From Massilia psychrophila (lineage in GTDB: Bacteria > Pseudomonadota > Gammaproteobacteria > Burkholderiales > Burkholderiaceae_D), in contig NZ_PDOB01000035.1 of the NCBI RefSeq assembly GCF_002760665.1, positions 1 through 44,181 on the forward strand: DNA of 44,181 nucleotides, written 5' to 3'. Below are positions 1 through 7,755 of the stretch, one piece after another. Position numbers and translations under genes: made by a program. Every line of letters starts with the position of its first letter. Position 1 is the first letter of the stretch. The notes beneath the pieces are model-generated. The model saw nothing but the letters and a program-made list of their open reading frames with translations. It was not told where the DNA came from and made no database searches.

Positions 1-1449
1 CGGCATCAGCACCGCCAGTTCGGCCCGCGCGCGCGCGGCCAGTTCGACGCGCGCGCGCTGCTGCTCGGCGCGGTAGGCCGCCGCCGCCCTGGCCTGCAGG
101 GCGGCGCGCAGCTGTTCTTCTTTTGCCTGGCGGTTCAGTTCCGCATCGGCCGCGCGCCGTGCCAGCAATTGCTGGCGCAGTGCTTCCTTGCGGTCGCGCT
201 TGGCCGCGTCGACAATGGCGCGGTCGGCCTTTTCCTGCTCACGCCGTTCGCGCTGGCGCACCAGCTGGGCCGCCGCTTCCGCGTTCGCCTTGCGCTCGGC
301 CGCCTCTCGTTGCTGCTGATGCTGCTGCTGCTGATGATACTGCTGCTGCTGCTGCTGATGATACTGCTGCTGCCTCTGGCGCATTTCTTCCTGCGAGCGC
401 AGCGCCGCCTGCGCCGCGGCCGCCTCTTGCGGCGTCGGGCCGGCAGCAATGCCCAACTGGCCGAGCAGTTCGGCCACCGTGCCCGGTCGCATCCGCGCCT
501 CATGGGCGAAGCCGCTCTTGAGCACCTCCCACTGGCGCTCCAGCAGCGCGCCCGGGCGCGAAGGCTCGTGCCCCGCCGTGCGCACGCCGTCGAACGGCAT
601 GCGCCCCTCGACCATCTGGTAAATCATCACCGCGACGGCGTACACGTCGAGCCCGCGCGCCGGTTCGCGCTGGTGGACGCCGGCCTCCGGCGCGCGGTAG
701 CCGGCGGTGCCGGAATTGGCCGGGGCTTCCAGTCCGATGCTGCTGGCGCCCGATCGGGCGCGCGCGGCGATGCCGAAATCGAGCAGCTTGACCTCGCCTT
801 TTTTAGTGACGAACACATTGGCCGGCTTGATGTCGCGGTGCACCAGCCGGTGTTTGTCCCATGCGTACTGCAAGGCCGCAGCGATCGGTTCGAGCAGCTG
901 CGTCGCGCGCGTCAGCGTAATCGGGCCTTCGCGCGCCAGCAGGCTGTCGAGGTCCTCGCCATCAAGGCATTCCATGATGATGAAGTAGCTCATGGTTGCC
1001 GGGTCCTGCGCCCATTCGTAGACCCGCACGATATGTTCGTGCGCCAGCCGGCGCGCCTGGGTCGCTTCTTCGATCAGCAGCCGGGCGTGGGTCGCGCTCA
1101 CGGTCAGCTGCGGCGGCAGGATCTTTAGCGCCACGCAGGCGCTGTGTCCCAGTTCGGCATGGGTCGCCAGGTCGGTCGCCTCCCACACCTGGCCCATGCC
1201 GCCCTGGGCGATCAGCCGCTCGAGCCGGTAGCGGCGGTTCTGCGGGCCGATTTCCATGCCGGTCATCAGGCCGAGCTCGGTCCCCTGGCGCGCCAAAATT
1301 CCACCCGGCATCGGCGCAACCGTGCCTGCCGGCGGCGCGTACTGCGCATCCAGGATGGCGTTCTTGCGGCTGTCGAATTCCTGCTCGCTCAACAGGCCGT
1401 CGTCAAGCAGGGCGCGCAGTTCGCGGATCTTGTCGCGTGCTGTCTGCAT
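1..1449 (-). CDS. Ser/Thr protein kinase with SHOCT-like head and Gln-rich coiled-coil tail (3' end outside window)
   Basis: Reading from 1449 to the left edge gives 483 open codons with no stop, so the C-terminus is missing. Residues about 7-33 (IRELRALLDDGLLSEQEF) look like a SHOCT oligomerisation helix pair. A Hanks-type kinase domain follows: Gly-rich loop AQGGMGQV (81-88), VALK lysine K109, catalytic loop HRDIKPAN (204-211), DFG (224-226) and a GTAGYRAPE activation-segment end (247-255). All key catalytic residues are present, so it should be active. After residue about 340 the protein becomes a poly-Gln/His stretch and then a charged Ala/Arg/Glu coiled coil. No transmembrane segment is visible in the part seen. 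The start lies 8 bp after the stop of the SPFH gene, with a weak GGAAAG upstream, so it is probably co-transcribed. Likely role: phosphorylating partners encoded in the same cluster (inference). Confidence 0.9.
   Translation of the reverse strand, partial: MQTARDKIRELRALLDDGLLSEQEFDSRKNAILDAQYAPPAGTVAPMPGGILARQGTELGLMTGMEIGPQNRRYRLERLIAQGGMGQVWEATDLATHAELGHSACVALKILPPQLTVSATHARLLIEEATQARRLAHEHIVRVYEWAQDPATMSYFIIMECLDGEDLDSLLAREGPITLTRATQLLEPIAAALQYAWDKHRLVHRDIKPANVFVTKKGEVKLLDFGIAARARSGASSIGLEAPANSGTAGYRAPEAGVHQREPARGLDVYAVAVMIYQMVEGRMPFDGVRTAGHEPSRPGALLERQWEVLKSGFAHEARMRPGTVAELLGQLGIAAGPTPQEAAAAQAALRSQEEMRQRQQQYHQQQQQQYHQQQQHQQQREAAERKANAEAAAQLVRQRERREQEKADRAIVDAAKRDRKEALRQQLLARRAADAELNRQAKEEQLRAALQARAAAAYRAEQQRARVELAARARAELAVLMP
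309..374. repeat. Imperfect CTG/CAG trinucleotide repeat in the kinase gene
   Basis: Runs of CTG interrupted by ATG/ATAC steps encode the poly-Gln tract (with Tyr-His interruptions) of the minus-strand kinase. A block of about 20 bp (CTG repeats plus CTGATGATA) is present twice in tandem, suggesting slippage. Changes in multiples of three would alter tail length without breaking the frame. Confidence 0.8.
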
Positions 1450-1457
1450 CTTTCCGG

Positions 1458-3614
1458 TCAAGGTGGCAAGGCTGCGCCGCACTGCGCGCAAAAGCGGCCG
1501 GCGGCCTGCCCCACGTGGCCGTTGGCGCATTGGCGCGGTGCTGCCGCCGCCGCCGCCGCGCCGGCGATTGCCGCGCCCACGCCCACACCGAGCTGCGATT
1601 GCGACGCCAGCGCCGCCTTGTTGACGTCGTTCTGCAGGCTCAACAGGTCGAGCTGGTGGCGCCGGTCCTTGTCGACCTCGAGGTCGCGCCGCGCCGCTTC
1701 ACTCTGATGCCGTTCGTCGGCCATGCGCGCCGCCTCCTGCGGCGTGACGCCGTTCGATGCCGCCACCACGCCCGACAGCGCCGCCAGCTGCTGCGGGCTC
1801 ATGGCGGCATGGACCTGGGTTTTCATGTAGTCGGCCAGCGCGGTGGCGTTCGGCGCTGGCGCCAACGCCACCTTGGCCGTGTCGCTCATGGCGCCGATCG
1901 TCTCGACCCGCGCCACGTCGATGCGCGCCATGTCGGCCAGGTGCGCGAGGTGGGCGAACTTGTCTTCGCGCTCGTGCTCCAGGCGGCGCAGCTGCTGCTG
2001 CCATTCGGCTTCGTGCGCCTGCCGTTTCATCGCGTGGCGGGCCTGTTCGCCGTCGAGCGCCAGTTGCTGCGCCTGGCGCGATTGCATGCCGTCGGCCTCG
2101 ATCGTGCGCAGCAGCTTTTCGTACTGCGCGATCGACTCGGCCTGCGCACCTCCGCGCAGCAGCTCGCGCTGGCGTTCGAGGGCCGCCTGATCTTCCCATT
2201 CCTGCACCCGCTCGGCCTCGCGCTTGTGGGCCGCATTGACCAGCGCGATCGACTGCCACCCGGTCTTGTGCGCTTCGGCCTCGAGTTCGGACTGGCGCCT
2301 GGTCGCCGCCTGCTGGCTGGCGTGCAGGCCTTCCAGTTCGGAGCGCTTGCGGGCCTCATCTTCGATGAGCATCGCCTGGGCGACCTTGTTCTCGATCTGC
2401 TGCTGCAGCAAACGGTGCGAAAACCGCTGCTGCGCCATCTGGCGCGCTTCGAGCGATTCCTGCTGCGCGATTTCCAGTTCGGTGCGCATGCGGATTGCGG
2501 CCACTTCGCGCAGGTGGGCCCAATCGTTCGACTCGTCGCCGCGCGCCGCGCCTTTTTTCGCCAGTGCTTGTTCGAGTTCGGCCAGCACGTCGCCGGCGCC
2601 GCGTTCGATTGCCTGCTTGCGGTTCTTCGCCTCGACGATGCGGCCGTACAGGTCGATCTCGCGGGTGCGGATCGCCTGCACCCGCTCGGCATTTTGCAGC
2701 GACAGCTCGGCGCGCTCGATCGCCTCGTCCTGGCGCAGCTCCGCGCGGCGGTAGCGCAGCCGGCTATCGCGCTCCTCGCGGCCAATGCGCTGCCATTCGG
2801 CGGCGTCGTACAGCTCGTCGAGCTGTTTGGCGTGCTCGATCAGGGCGCGGCGCTCGTCCGCCACCAGCCACAGCGTGCCGATGCGCTCGCGGTTGGCGTC
2901 GAATTTATCGTGCCGCAGCGAGAGCGTATCGACCTGCGCCACCGCCAGGCCGTAGTGCGACAGCCGCAGCTTGAGCGCGCCCTGCAGCCGTTCGTCGAGT
3001 TGAAGGCGCAGTTCCGGGTTGCCCGTCATGTCGCGCAGCGACTGGCCGGCGACGAATTCGGCCGCCAGCTGGCGCACCGACGGCGCCAGCAGCTCACGCA
3101 GGTGCTCCACGGTGACGGTGCCGGGCAAGGTCATGAAATGGCGGGCGAAAGCGGCCACCTGCTCGATGCGCACGCTGACGGTAAAGTCGGCCGACAGTTT
3201 CAGGTATTCGGCGCTTTGCAGGTCGTCGAAGGCAAACACGACCGGCAGCGCGGCGCTGCGCGTGATCAGGATCTCGGCGTGGTCGTCGCGCAGCAGGTGA
3301 TTGAGGCGGGTGAAAAATCCTTCAATTTCGTATTCGCCCTGCGGCACTTCGGTGGCCTTGTCGGCTTGCAGTATATAGGCGCGGGTGGTGGCCGGCACGC
3401 GCAGTGTCTTGACGAACAGGCCGGAAAGTTCGCGCACGCCGAAAAACACCGCCAGTTCGTCCGCGCCGGCAATCCAGCGGTTATCGCGCAGCACCGGCTC
3501 GTTGCGCGGCGCGCCCAGGGTCAGGCCGCACTGGGCGCAGTAAGCCGCTGCACCGCTATTGCTGTGCTCACAGCGCGGGCACCTGATGCCGCCAAATCCA
3601 AACATCTGGAACAT
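1458..3614 (-). CDS. Zinc ribbon - SPFH-like - long coiled coil - zinc ribbon protein
   Basis: This 718-aa protein opens with a short hydrophobic Met/Phe/Gly patch and a zinc ribbon (C12-x2-C15, C26-x2-C29). Residues about 35-255 have the look of the SPFH/band-7 family in its soluble 'virion core protein'-like form, including an LKLSADFTVSVRI strand. A long, very charged coiled coil (about 260-600) follows, then an Ala-rich linker and a second ribbon at the extreme C-terminus (C696, H700, C709, C712). No transmembrane helix is seen. Start choice: ATG at 3614 has AGGAG six bases upstream; a TTG seven codons earlier is the alternative. The gene sits between the Lon-like gene (about 93 bp upstream) and the kinase gene (8 bp downstream). 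SPFH proteins form oligomeric rings at membranes; a scaffold role for the kinase is inference. Confidence 0.85.
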   Translation of the reverse strand: MFQMFGFGGIRCPRCEHSNSGAAAYCAQCGLTLGAPRNEPVLRDNRWIAGADELAVFFGVRELSGLFVKTLRVPATTRAYILQADKATEVPQGEYEIEGFFTRLNHLLRDDHAEILITRSAALPVVFAFDDLQSAEYLKLSADFTVSVRIEQVAAFARHFMTLPGTVTVEHLRELLAPSVRQLAAEFVAGQSLRDMTGNPELRLQLDERLQGALKLRLSHYGLAVAQVDTLSLRHDKFDANRERIGTLWLVADERRALIEHAKQLDELYDAAEWQRIGREERDSRLRYRRAELRQDEAIERAELSLQNAERVQAIRTREIDLYGRIVEAKNRKQAIERGAGDVLAELEQALAKKGAARGDESNDWAHLREVAAIRMRTELEIAQQESLEARQMAQQRFSHRLLQQQIENKVAQAMLIEDEARKRSELEGLHASQQAATRRQSELEAEAHKTGWQSIALVNAAHKREAERVQEWEDQAALERQRELLRGGAQAESIAQYEKLLRTIEADGMQSRQAQQLALDGEQARHAMKRQAHEAEWQQQLRRLEHEREDKFAHLAHLADMARIDVARVETIGAMSDTAKVALAPAPNATALADYMKTQVHAAMSPQQLAALSGVVAASNGVTPQEAARMADERHQSEAARRDLEVDKDRRHQLDLLSLQNDVNKAALASQSQLGVGVGAAIAGAAAAAAAPRQCANGHVGQAAGRFCAQCGAALPP

Positions 3615-3707
3615 ATCGAACTCCTGGTTATTCAATCGTCACAGCTTTTTTTGGCGATAGCGCCCTGCCCGCTTCGATTTTAGCAGGGGGGCGCTCGCCA
3701 CGATTGT

Positions 3708-4709
3708 TCAAATGATGCCGATCCGCTCGATGCAGGCCACGCTGGCGCCCTTTTCGGCCGCCGCCTGCACCAACGCTTCGATCGCGCCTGCCCATGCCGC
3801 CGGCAGCAGGATCCGGTCGCCCGCCACGGCGTGGCGCAACATCAGCGCGCACTTCGGCTCGCAGCAGTCGACCGGGTCAACCCGGCCGGCGTGCCAGGCC
3901 GACGAGCAGCCGGTGGCGATGATGCGCCCGCGCGGCATGAATTCGCGGCCGCGCGCCAGCCGGTCGGCCATCACCAGCGCCAGTTCAAACGAATTGCCAT
4001 GGAAGCTGCGCTGGCCGAAGCGCACCACGCTGCGCCAGCGCCCCAGGCCGCGCGGATCGAAATGACGCGCGCCCACCAGCGCCCGGCGCACCGCCAGCTG
4101 CTGGGTGGAATCCAGGCCTGGCACTGCAATGGTGTCCTCTTCCTCGCCGCCCTCGCGTACCAAAGGATAGACGCTCACCTCAACCCAGCACAGGCTGTCG
4201 TTGATGCCGCCGCTATGCAACGGGAACCAGGCGCGCGCCGTTGCCACCGCCGCCGCCGCGTCGACCTGGCCGGTCAGCATGCCGAGATGGGCCAGTCCGT
4301 CCGGCCCGCCGAGCAGCGCATGCGGCGGCGCATCGATGGCGTCCCGGCCTGTGACGCGGCCAAGCTGCCATTCGTCGGACCAGCCGTTGGCCAGTACCGG
4401 CGCTTGCGGCCGGTAGACACCGCGCACCATGCGGTCGGCCAGCACCACGGCCAGTTCCCAGTCGCGTTCATGCGGGCCGGGCCGGCGGTCGATGCTGATG
4501 ACGACCTGGTCGCGGCTGTCGAAGCACGCCTCGGTGAGGCGCGCCAGGCGCACTACGGTGAGCATGCGTTCGGCCAGCATGGGTGCGCCGGCCGCACCGC
4601 ACTTGACGTCGGCGCGGTCGAGGCGCGGGCGCCGGGTGGCAGTCACCGTCAATCGCGAGCCGTCGGCCAGCAGGCTGCGGCATTGTGCAGTATCAGGCAG
4701 GCCGCTCAT
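3708..4709 (-). CDS. Duplicated Lon-protease-like domain protein
   Basis: A 333-aa soluble protein of two related halves. Around residues 83-120 and 239-280 the same pattern recurs: ELA-V-ADR then a strand, GW/GC, a turn, and GRV. In the second copy G238-N-S240-x3-A matches the Lon GPSAG serine motif in spacing, ATG (265-267) fits the Lon MTG motif, GRVDPV fits GQVLPI, and K286 lies 46 residues after S240, against 43 for the Lon Ser-Lys dyad. The strand ILLPAAW (300-306) resembles the ILIPEEN region after the Lon lysine. In the first copy the serine position is Asp83, so that half should be inactive. There is no AAA+ ATPase domain. It overlaps the upstream SPFH-like gene by ATGA at 4706-4709, so the two are translationally coupled. 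Protease activity is inference from motif alignment by eye. Confidence 0.75.
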   Translation of the reverse strand: MSGLPDTAQCRSLLADGSRLTVTATRRPRLDRADVKCGAAGAPMLAERMLTVVRLARLTEACFDSRDQVVISIDRRPGPHERDWELAVVLADRMVRGVYRPQAPVLANGWSDEWQLGRVTGRDAIDAPPHALLGGPDGLAHLGMLTGQVDAAAAVATARAWFPLHSGGINDSLCWVEVSVYPLVREGGEEEDTIAVPGLDSTQQLAVRRALVGARHFDPRGLGRWRSVVRFGQRSFHGNSFELALVMADRLARGREFMPRGRIIATGCSSAWHAGRVDPVDCCEPKCALMLRHAVAGDRILLPAAWAGAIEALVQAAAEKGASVACIERIGII

Positions 4710-5779
4710 GCCGGCTGGTTTTCAGTTGCGACCATGCGCCGCTCGCCGAGGTCGTATTCCAGGTTGGCGACGATCCGCGCGCCATCGTCGAACAGCGCGT
4801 CGAGTTGCTGTGCGCCGGCGATCTGGACGCGTGCCAGCAGCGCCCAGGCTTCGTCGAGGGCGGCCACCGCGCGCCGGCTGTGGCCGATGCGACGCAGTTG
4901 CTCGTGCTTTGCCAACGCCACACCGGGAGCGGACAATTCGAGCGCCGGCATGGAGGACACCGCCAGGCTGACCAGGTCGAGCCGGCGCAACAAGTCCTGG
5001 TGGCGGCGAAACAGCAACTGGCCCGGCGGCAGCACCGCCAGGCGCAGCGCGCACATCACGCACGGCAGTTCGAGGAACAGGCGGCGCAGCGCGCGCGCGT
5101 CGGACAGCGGGTCGGAGGCTGCCGCAAGCGCACGGGGCAAGGGCAAGGACAGGGACAACTGCGCAACCGGGGCCTGTTCCAGCGTCCGCGCCATCAGCAC
5201 AGCGGCGAAATCGACCGATTCGCCGAGGTCGACCGGCACGCATTCTTCCACCGTGACGCCGAAGCGCATGTACAGCAGCTGGTTGAAGCCGGCGCGAAAA
5301 GCGTTCCATTCGGTGAGTGACGTGCACGGCGGCAGCTCGAGATTGCCCTGCGCCAGCGCGCGCTGGAGGGCTGCCTCGACCGCCTGGCAAAAGTGCGCCA
5401 GCGCCAGCGGGCCGTGCGCTTCGCTCGCCAGGAACAGGTCGAAGCGCTGCTGCGCCACGCGCGGGTCGGCACTGTCGACGGCGAAGCCGACCCGCAGGCC
5501 AAGTTCGGGCGCGGCGCCAAACGGCACCAGGTCAACCGTGTAGGGGCCGGGATGGAACGCGTAGGCGGCTTCTCCCGGCGCCAGTTGCAGTCGGCTGCCC
5601 TCCTGGGCACGCCGGGTACGCCCGCCACTGTCGATCACCACCGCGACGCAAGCGGCGGGAACGGCGCAGCCCGAGTGCACCGGCATGGCGATGACGGCCG
5701 CGCCCAGCGCCGACATATCGGCCGGCGCGGCGCGCTCGGGCCACTTGAAGATGGCCTTCATCGTCGCCAATGTACTCAT
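4706..5779 (-). CDS. SPFH-like protein, second copy in cluster
   Basis: A 357-aa protein that I could not name directly. Its first 210 residues follow the same order as the SPFH-like part of the zinc-ribbon protein encoded two genes downstream: a basic/Gly strand followed by an LAPGEAAY turn (as in EVPQGEYEI), a strand LGLRVGFAV, a helix with repeated Ala/Leu, and a closing YMRFGVTVEECVPVDLGE strand (as in SHYGLAVAQVDTL). The C-terminal 150 residues are helical and Leu/Ala/Arg-rich. No signal peptide or membrane helix. Start: ATG at 5779; its ribosome site is poor, and an in-frame ATG six codons later (MKAIFKWPERAA) is possible. It overlaps the Lon-like gene by 4 bp. Inference: it may pair with the larger SPFH protein. 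Confidence 0.7.
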   Translation of the reverse strand: MSTLATMKAIFKWPERAAPADMSALGAAVIAMPVHSGCAVPAACVAVVIDSGGRTRRAQEGSRLQLAPGEAAYAFHPGPYTVDLVPFGAAPELGLRVGFAVDSADPRVAQQRFDLFLASEAHGPLALAHFCQAVEAALQRALAQGNLELPPCTSLTEWNAFRAGFNQLLYMRFGVTVEECVPVDLGESVDFAAVLMARTLEQAPVAQLSLSLPLPRALAAASDPLSDARALRRLFLELPCVMCALRLAVLPPGQLLFRRHQDLLRRLDLVSLAVSSMPALELSAPGVALAKHEQLRRIGHSRRAVAALDEAWALLARVQIAGAQQLDALFDDGARIVANLEYDLGERRMVATENQPA

Positions 5780-5799
5780 CGTTTGATTGCCCGATACCT

Positions 5800-6390
5800 T
5801 CACGCCCTCACCGCTTCGACCGCGAAGCTGGCGCCGCACAGCTGGAAGTGCGCCATTGGTGACAAGTCGAACGGCCAGGCGTTCTCGCATTCGCCGTCGG
5901 CGTCGAGGCGGCCTTGCAGGATGATGGCGCCGGCGCCGTCGCGCACCAGCAGCATCGGCTGCTCGCGCATCAGCGCTGGGGCGAACGGCGCGTCGGCCGC
6001 CAGCTTCAGGATCACCTGCCAGAGCGCGCCATCCTCATGCTGGACGAAATGCAAGGCCCAGTGGTTGTCGTCGGTGACCAGTTTTTCGAGCGCGGCGCCG
6101 GTGGCGGCCGCGCGCAGCATGCCGCCGCTCGCTTGCCAGGCGTGGGCCGACCGGGCGCGTTCGATCGACAATTGGCGCAGGCGCCGCATGGTCAGGGGCG
6201 AGCTGGCCAGCGCGGCGCGCTCATTGGGGTTCAAGGGGCGGCTGCCGTCAAGGGCGGCGGCCAGCACGTCGTCGGCCAGCATCATGCGGTCGCCATCGAC
6301 GCGCTGTCGCAGCAGCAGTTGTTCGCGCAGCTTGTGCGCCAAACCGGATGGTGTCGTCAATTGATTCGCCGTCAAATCGTTCTCCTTCAT
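5800..6390 (-). CDS. Hypothetical protein (196 aa), kinase/SPFH cluster
   Basis: I do not recognise a family. The start ATG at 6390 overlaps the stop of the upstream gene (ATGA, 6387-6390), which decides the start. The first 70 residues are helical; the segment LNPNERAALASSPLTMRRL resembles the short N-terminal helix of many regulatory/anti-sigma-like proteins, but no HxxxCxxC zinc motif is present. The C-terminal half alternates strand-like segments (ALHFVQHEDGALWQVILKL, PMLLVRDGAGAIILQGRLD, MAHFQLCGASFAVEA), suggesting a small beta sandwich. Soluble, no signal. It lies 20 bp before the SPFH-like gene. It is probably an adaptor or regulator of the cluster (weak inference). Confidence 0.7.
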   Translation of the reverse strand: MKENDLTANQLTTPSGLAHKLREQLLLRQRVDGDRMMLADDVLAAALDGSRPLNPNERAALASSPLTMRRLRQLSIERARSAHAWQASGGMLRAAATGAALEKLVTDDNHWALHFVQHEDGALWQVILKLAADAPFAPALMREQPMLLVRDGAGAIILQGRLDADGECENAWPFDLSPMAHFQLCGASFAVEAVRA

Positions 6391-7655
6391 GGCCGCGCCG
6401 CCGCCAGCAAGGCGGCGATCGCGGCATCGCGCCGTTTGCGCAGCGTCGGCAGCGATAGCTGGTCGAGCGCGGCCAGTTGCTGCATCGTGGGCAGCTCGCC
6501 GGTCGCCGGGTCCAGCCATTCGGCCGGGTAGCTGTCGTCCTGCGAGCCGAGCATCTTGAGGTACACGGCAAGGCGCACCGGCAGCGAGTCACCCGCCATT
6601 ATGCGCGCGCTCCAGCTGCCCTGGTCCTGCGCGGCCCTCGCCAATTGCATGAAGCGGGGGGACAGTGAAACACTGGTGGCAATGCTTGCAAGCCGCTCGT
6701 CATCGGCGTCATCGTCATGGCAAACCTCCGGTTCGCCGTTTTCCAGGTCGTCCACGATAACCGGCAATATCCGGTCCGCCTCAACGCTTGCCTCCTGTGC
6801 GCCTTCCGGTTCAGATTCACCCAGCACGCGCGCCAGGTCGTCGAGCCACCCGGCAGCCTCAAAACCGTCCTGTTGCCAGTCGCAGTCGCGGTTGGCCGAC
6901 AGTTCCTCGTAGTCGCCGATTTCGCGCAGCATGGCGCCGATTTTATCCGGATTGTTTTTTAAGCTGGCGAAGCGCTTGGAGCGCGTGTGCAGCGGCCCTG
7001 CCGTGCCAGTAAAACGTTGCTGCGATTCGCTCCAGCGGATCACCCACTCGGGCCGGCAGGTCGCGATCGACTTCATCTGGCGCACTTCGATGGGAGCGGC
7101 GGTCAGTTCGCGCGCGAGGATGGCGCCGACCTGGTCGGCGTTCTGCCGCCAGCCGTCGAACATGCGGGCGATGTCGCCGTAGGCGGTATCGAGCATGCGG
7201 TAGGCATAGATCTTGTTCGGACTGCACGCCCGGCCGCAGGCAACCTGGTAGTTGTCGGCATCGACCTTGTCGCGCAGGACGGCGAACATGTCGTTGACCT
7301 TCTTGCGCAGGATCGCCTCGCCGCCCGGCCTGGCCCAGAACGCCCCGGATTTCTGCTGCTCGCTGGCGACGGCAGTGGCGAACGCCGCCCAGTCGCCGCG
7401 CCTGGCCTGCAGTTCGAACAGCAGGGCGAGCGCCAGTTCGAGCACGCTTTCGCCATAGCTGTTGCCGGGCGCTTCGGCGCGCGGCGAGCGGCCGGCAACG
7501 CGCAGGTAGCCGCAAGCGAGGTCGACGAATTCATCCACCCCTTCCCACAGCCGCGCCGGGTCAAGCCGGGCGAACGCCGGCAGCGAGCACTGCCCCAGCA
7601 ATTTGCGCACTTGTTCCCACCCGTGCTCTTGATACCGGGTTCCCGGCAGGCGCAT
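6387..7655 (-). CDS. Hypothetical protein (422 aa), kinase/SPFH cluster
   Basis: Unrecognised. The ATG at 7655 (MRLPGTRYQEHGW) has a strong GAGGAAAGG directly upstream and follows the PBP stop at 7756, so I prefer it over earlier in-frame starts that would overlap the PBP gene. The protein is soluble and mostly helical. Residues 1-230 contain a conserved-looking Trp/Arg region, a CGRACSPNK segment and an RPEWVIRWSE strand. A very acidic linker (CHDDDADDE, about 315-330) separates this from a C-terminal helical segment ending TGELPTMQQLAALDQLSL and RKRRDAAIAALLAAARP, which has the look of a short DNA- or protein-binding helix pair. It is first in the tightly packed part of the cluster. No function is proposed. 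Confidence 0.7.
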   Translation of the reverse strand: MRLPGTRYQEHGWEQVRKLLGQCSLPAFARLDPARLWEGVDEFVDLACGYLRVAGRSPRAEAPGNSYGESVLELALALLFELQARRGDWAAFATAVASEQQKSGAFWARPGGEAILRKKVNDMFAVLRDKVDADNYQVACGRACSPNKIYAYRMLDTAYGDIARMFDGWRQNADQVGAILARELTAAPIEVRQMKSIATCRPEWVIRWSESQQRFTGTAGPLHTRSKRFASLKNNPDKIGAMLREIGDYEELSANRDCDWQQDGFEAAGWLDDLARVLGESEPEGAQEASVEADRILPVIVDDLENGEPEVCHDDDADDERLASIATSVSLSPRFMQLARAAQDQGSWSARIMAGDSLPVRLAVYLKMLGSQDDSYPAEWLDPATGELPTMQQLAALDQLSLPTLRKRRDAAIAALLAAARP

Positions 7656-7686
7656 ACCTTTCCTCGTCGCGTTGATGGTGATGACC

Positions 7687-7706
7687 GGTCCGCCGCACAG
7701 CGGACC
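7687..7706. other. GC-rich hairpin between PBP and downstream cluster genes
   Basis: GGTCCGC and GCGGACC form a perfect 7-bp stem with a 6-base loop. It lies in the 100-bp gap after the PBP stop and about 30 bp before the next start, on the minus strand. No T-run follows on either strand, so it is more likely a partial attenuator or mRNA-stability structure than a classical terminator. Confidence 0.5.
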
Positions 7707-7755
7707 CATCAAAATGATGCCATACAACGGCGCGGGGAAGGCGCGCTGGAACGCC

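Noticed and set aside
309-374. CTG repeat as a CRISPR-like array
   Set aside because: Trinucleotide microsatellite inside a coding gene, no spacers of constant length.
996-3683. Very long plus-strand open frame (895 codons) opposite the kinase/SPFH genes
   Set aside because: It is the high-GC antisense shadow of two minus-strand genes with clear domains; its translation is Arg/His/Gln-rich with no domain.
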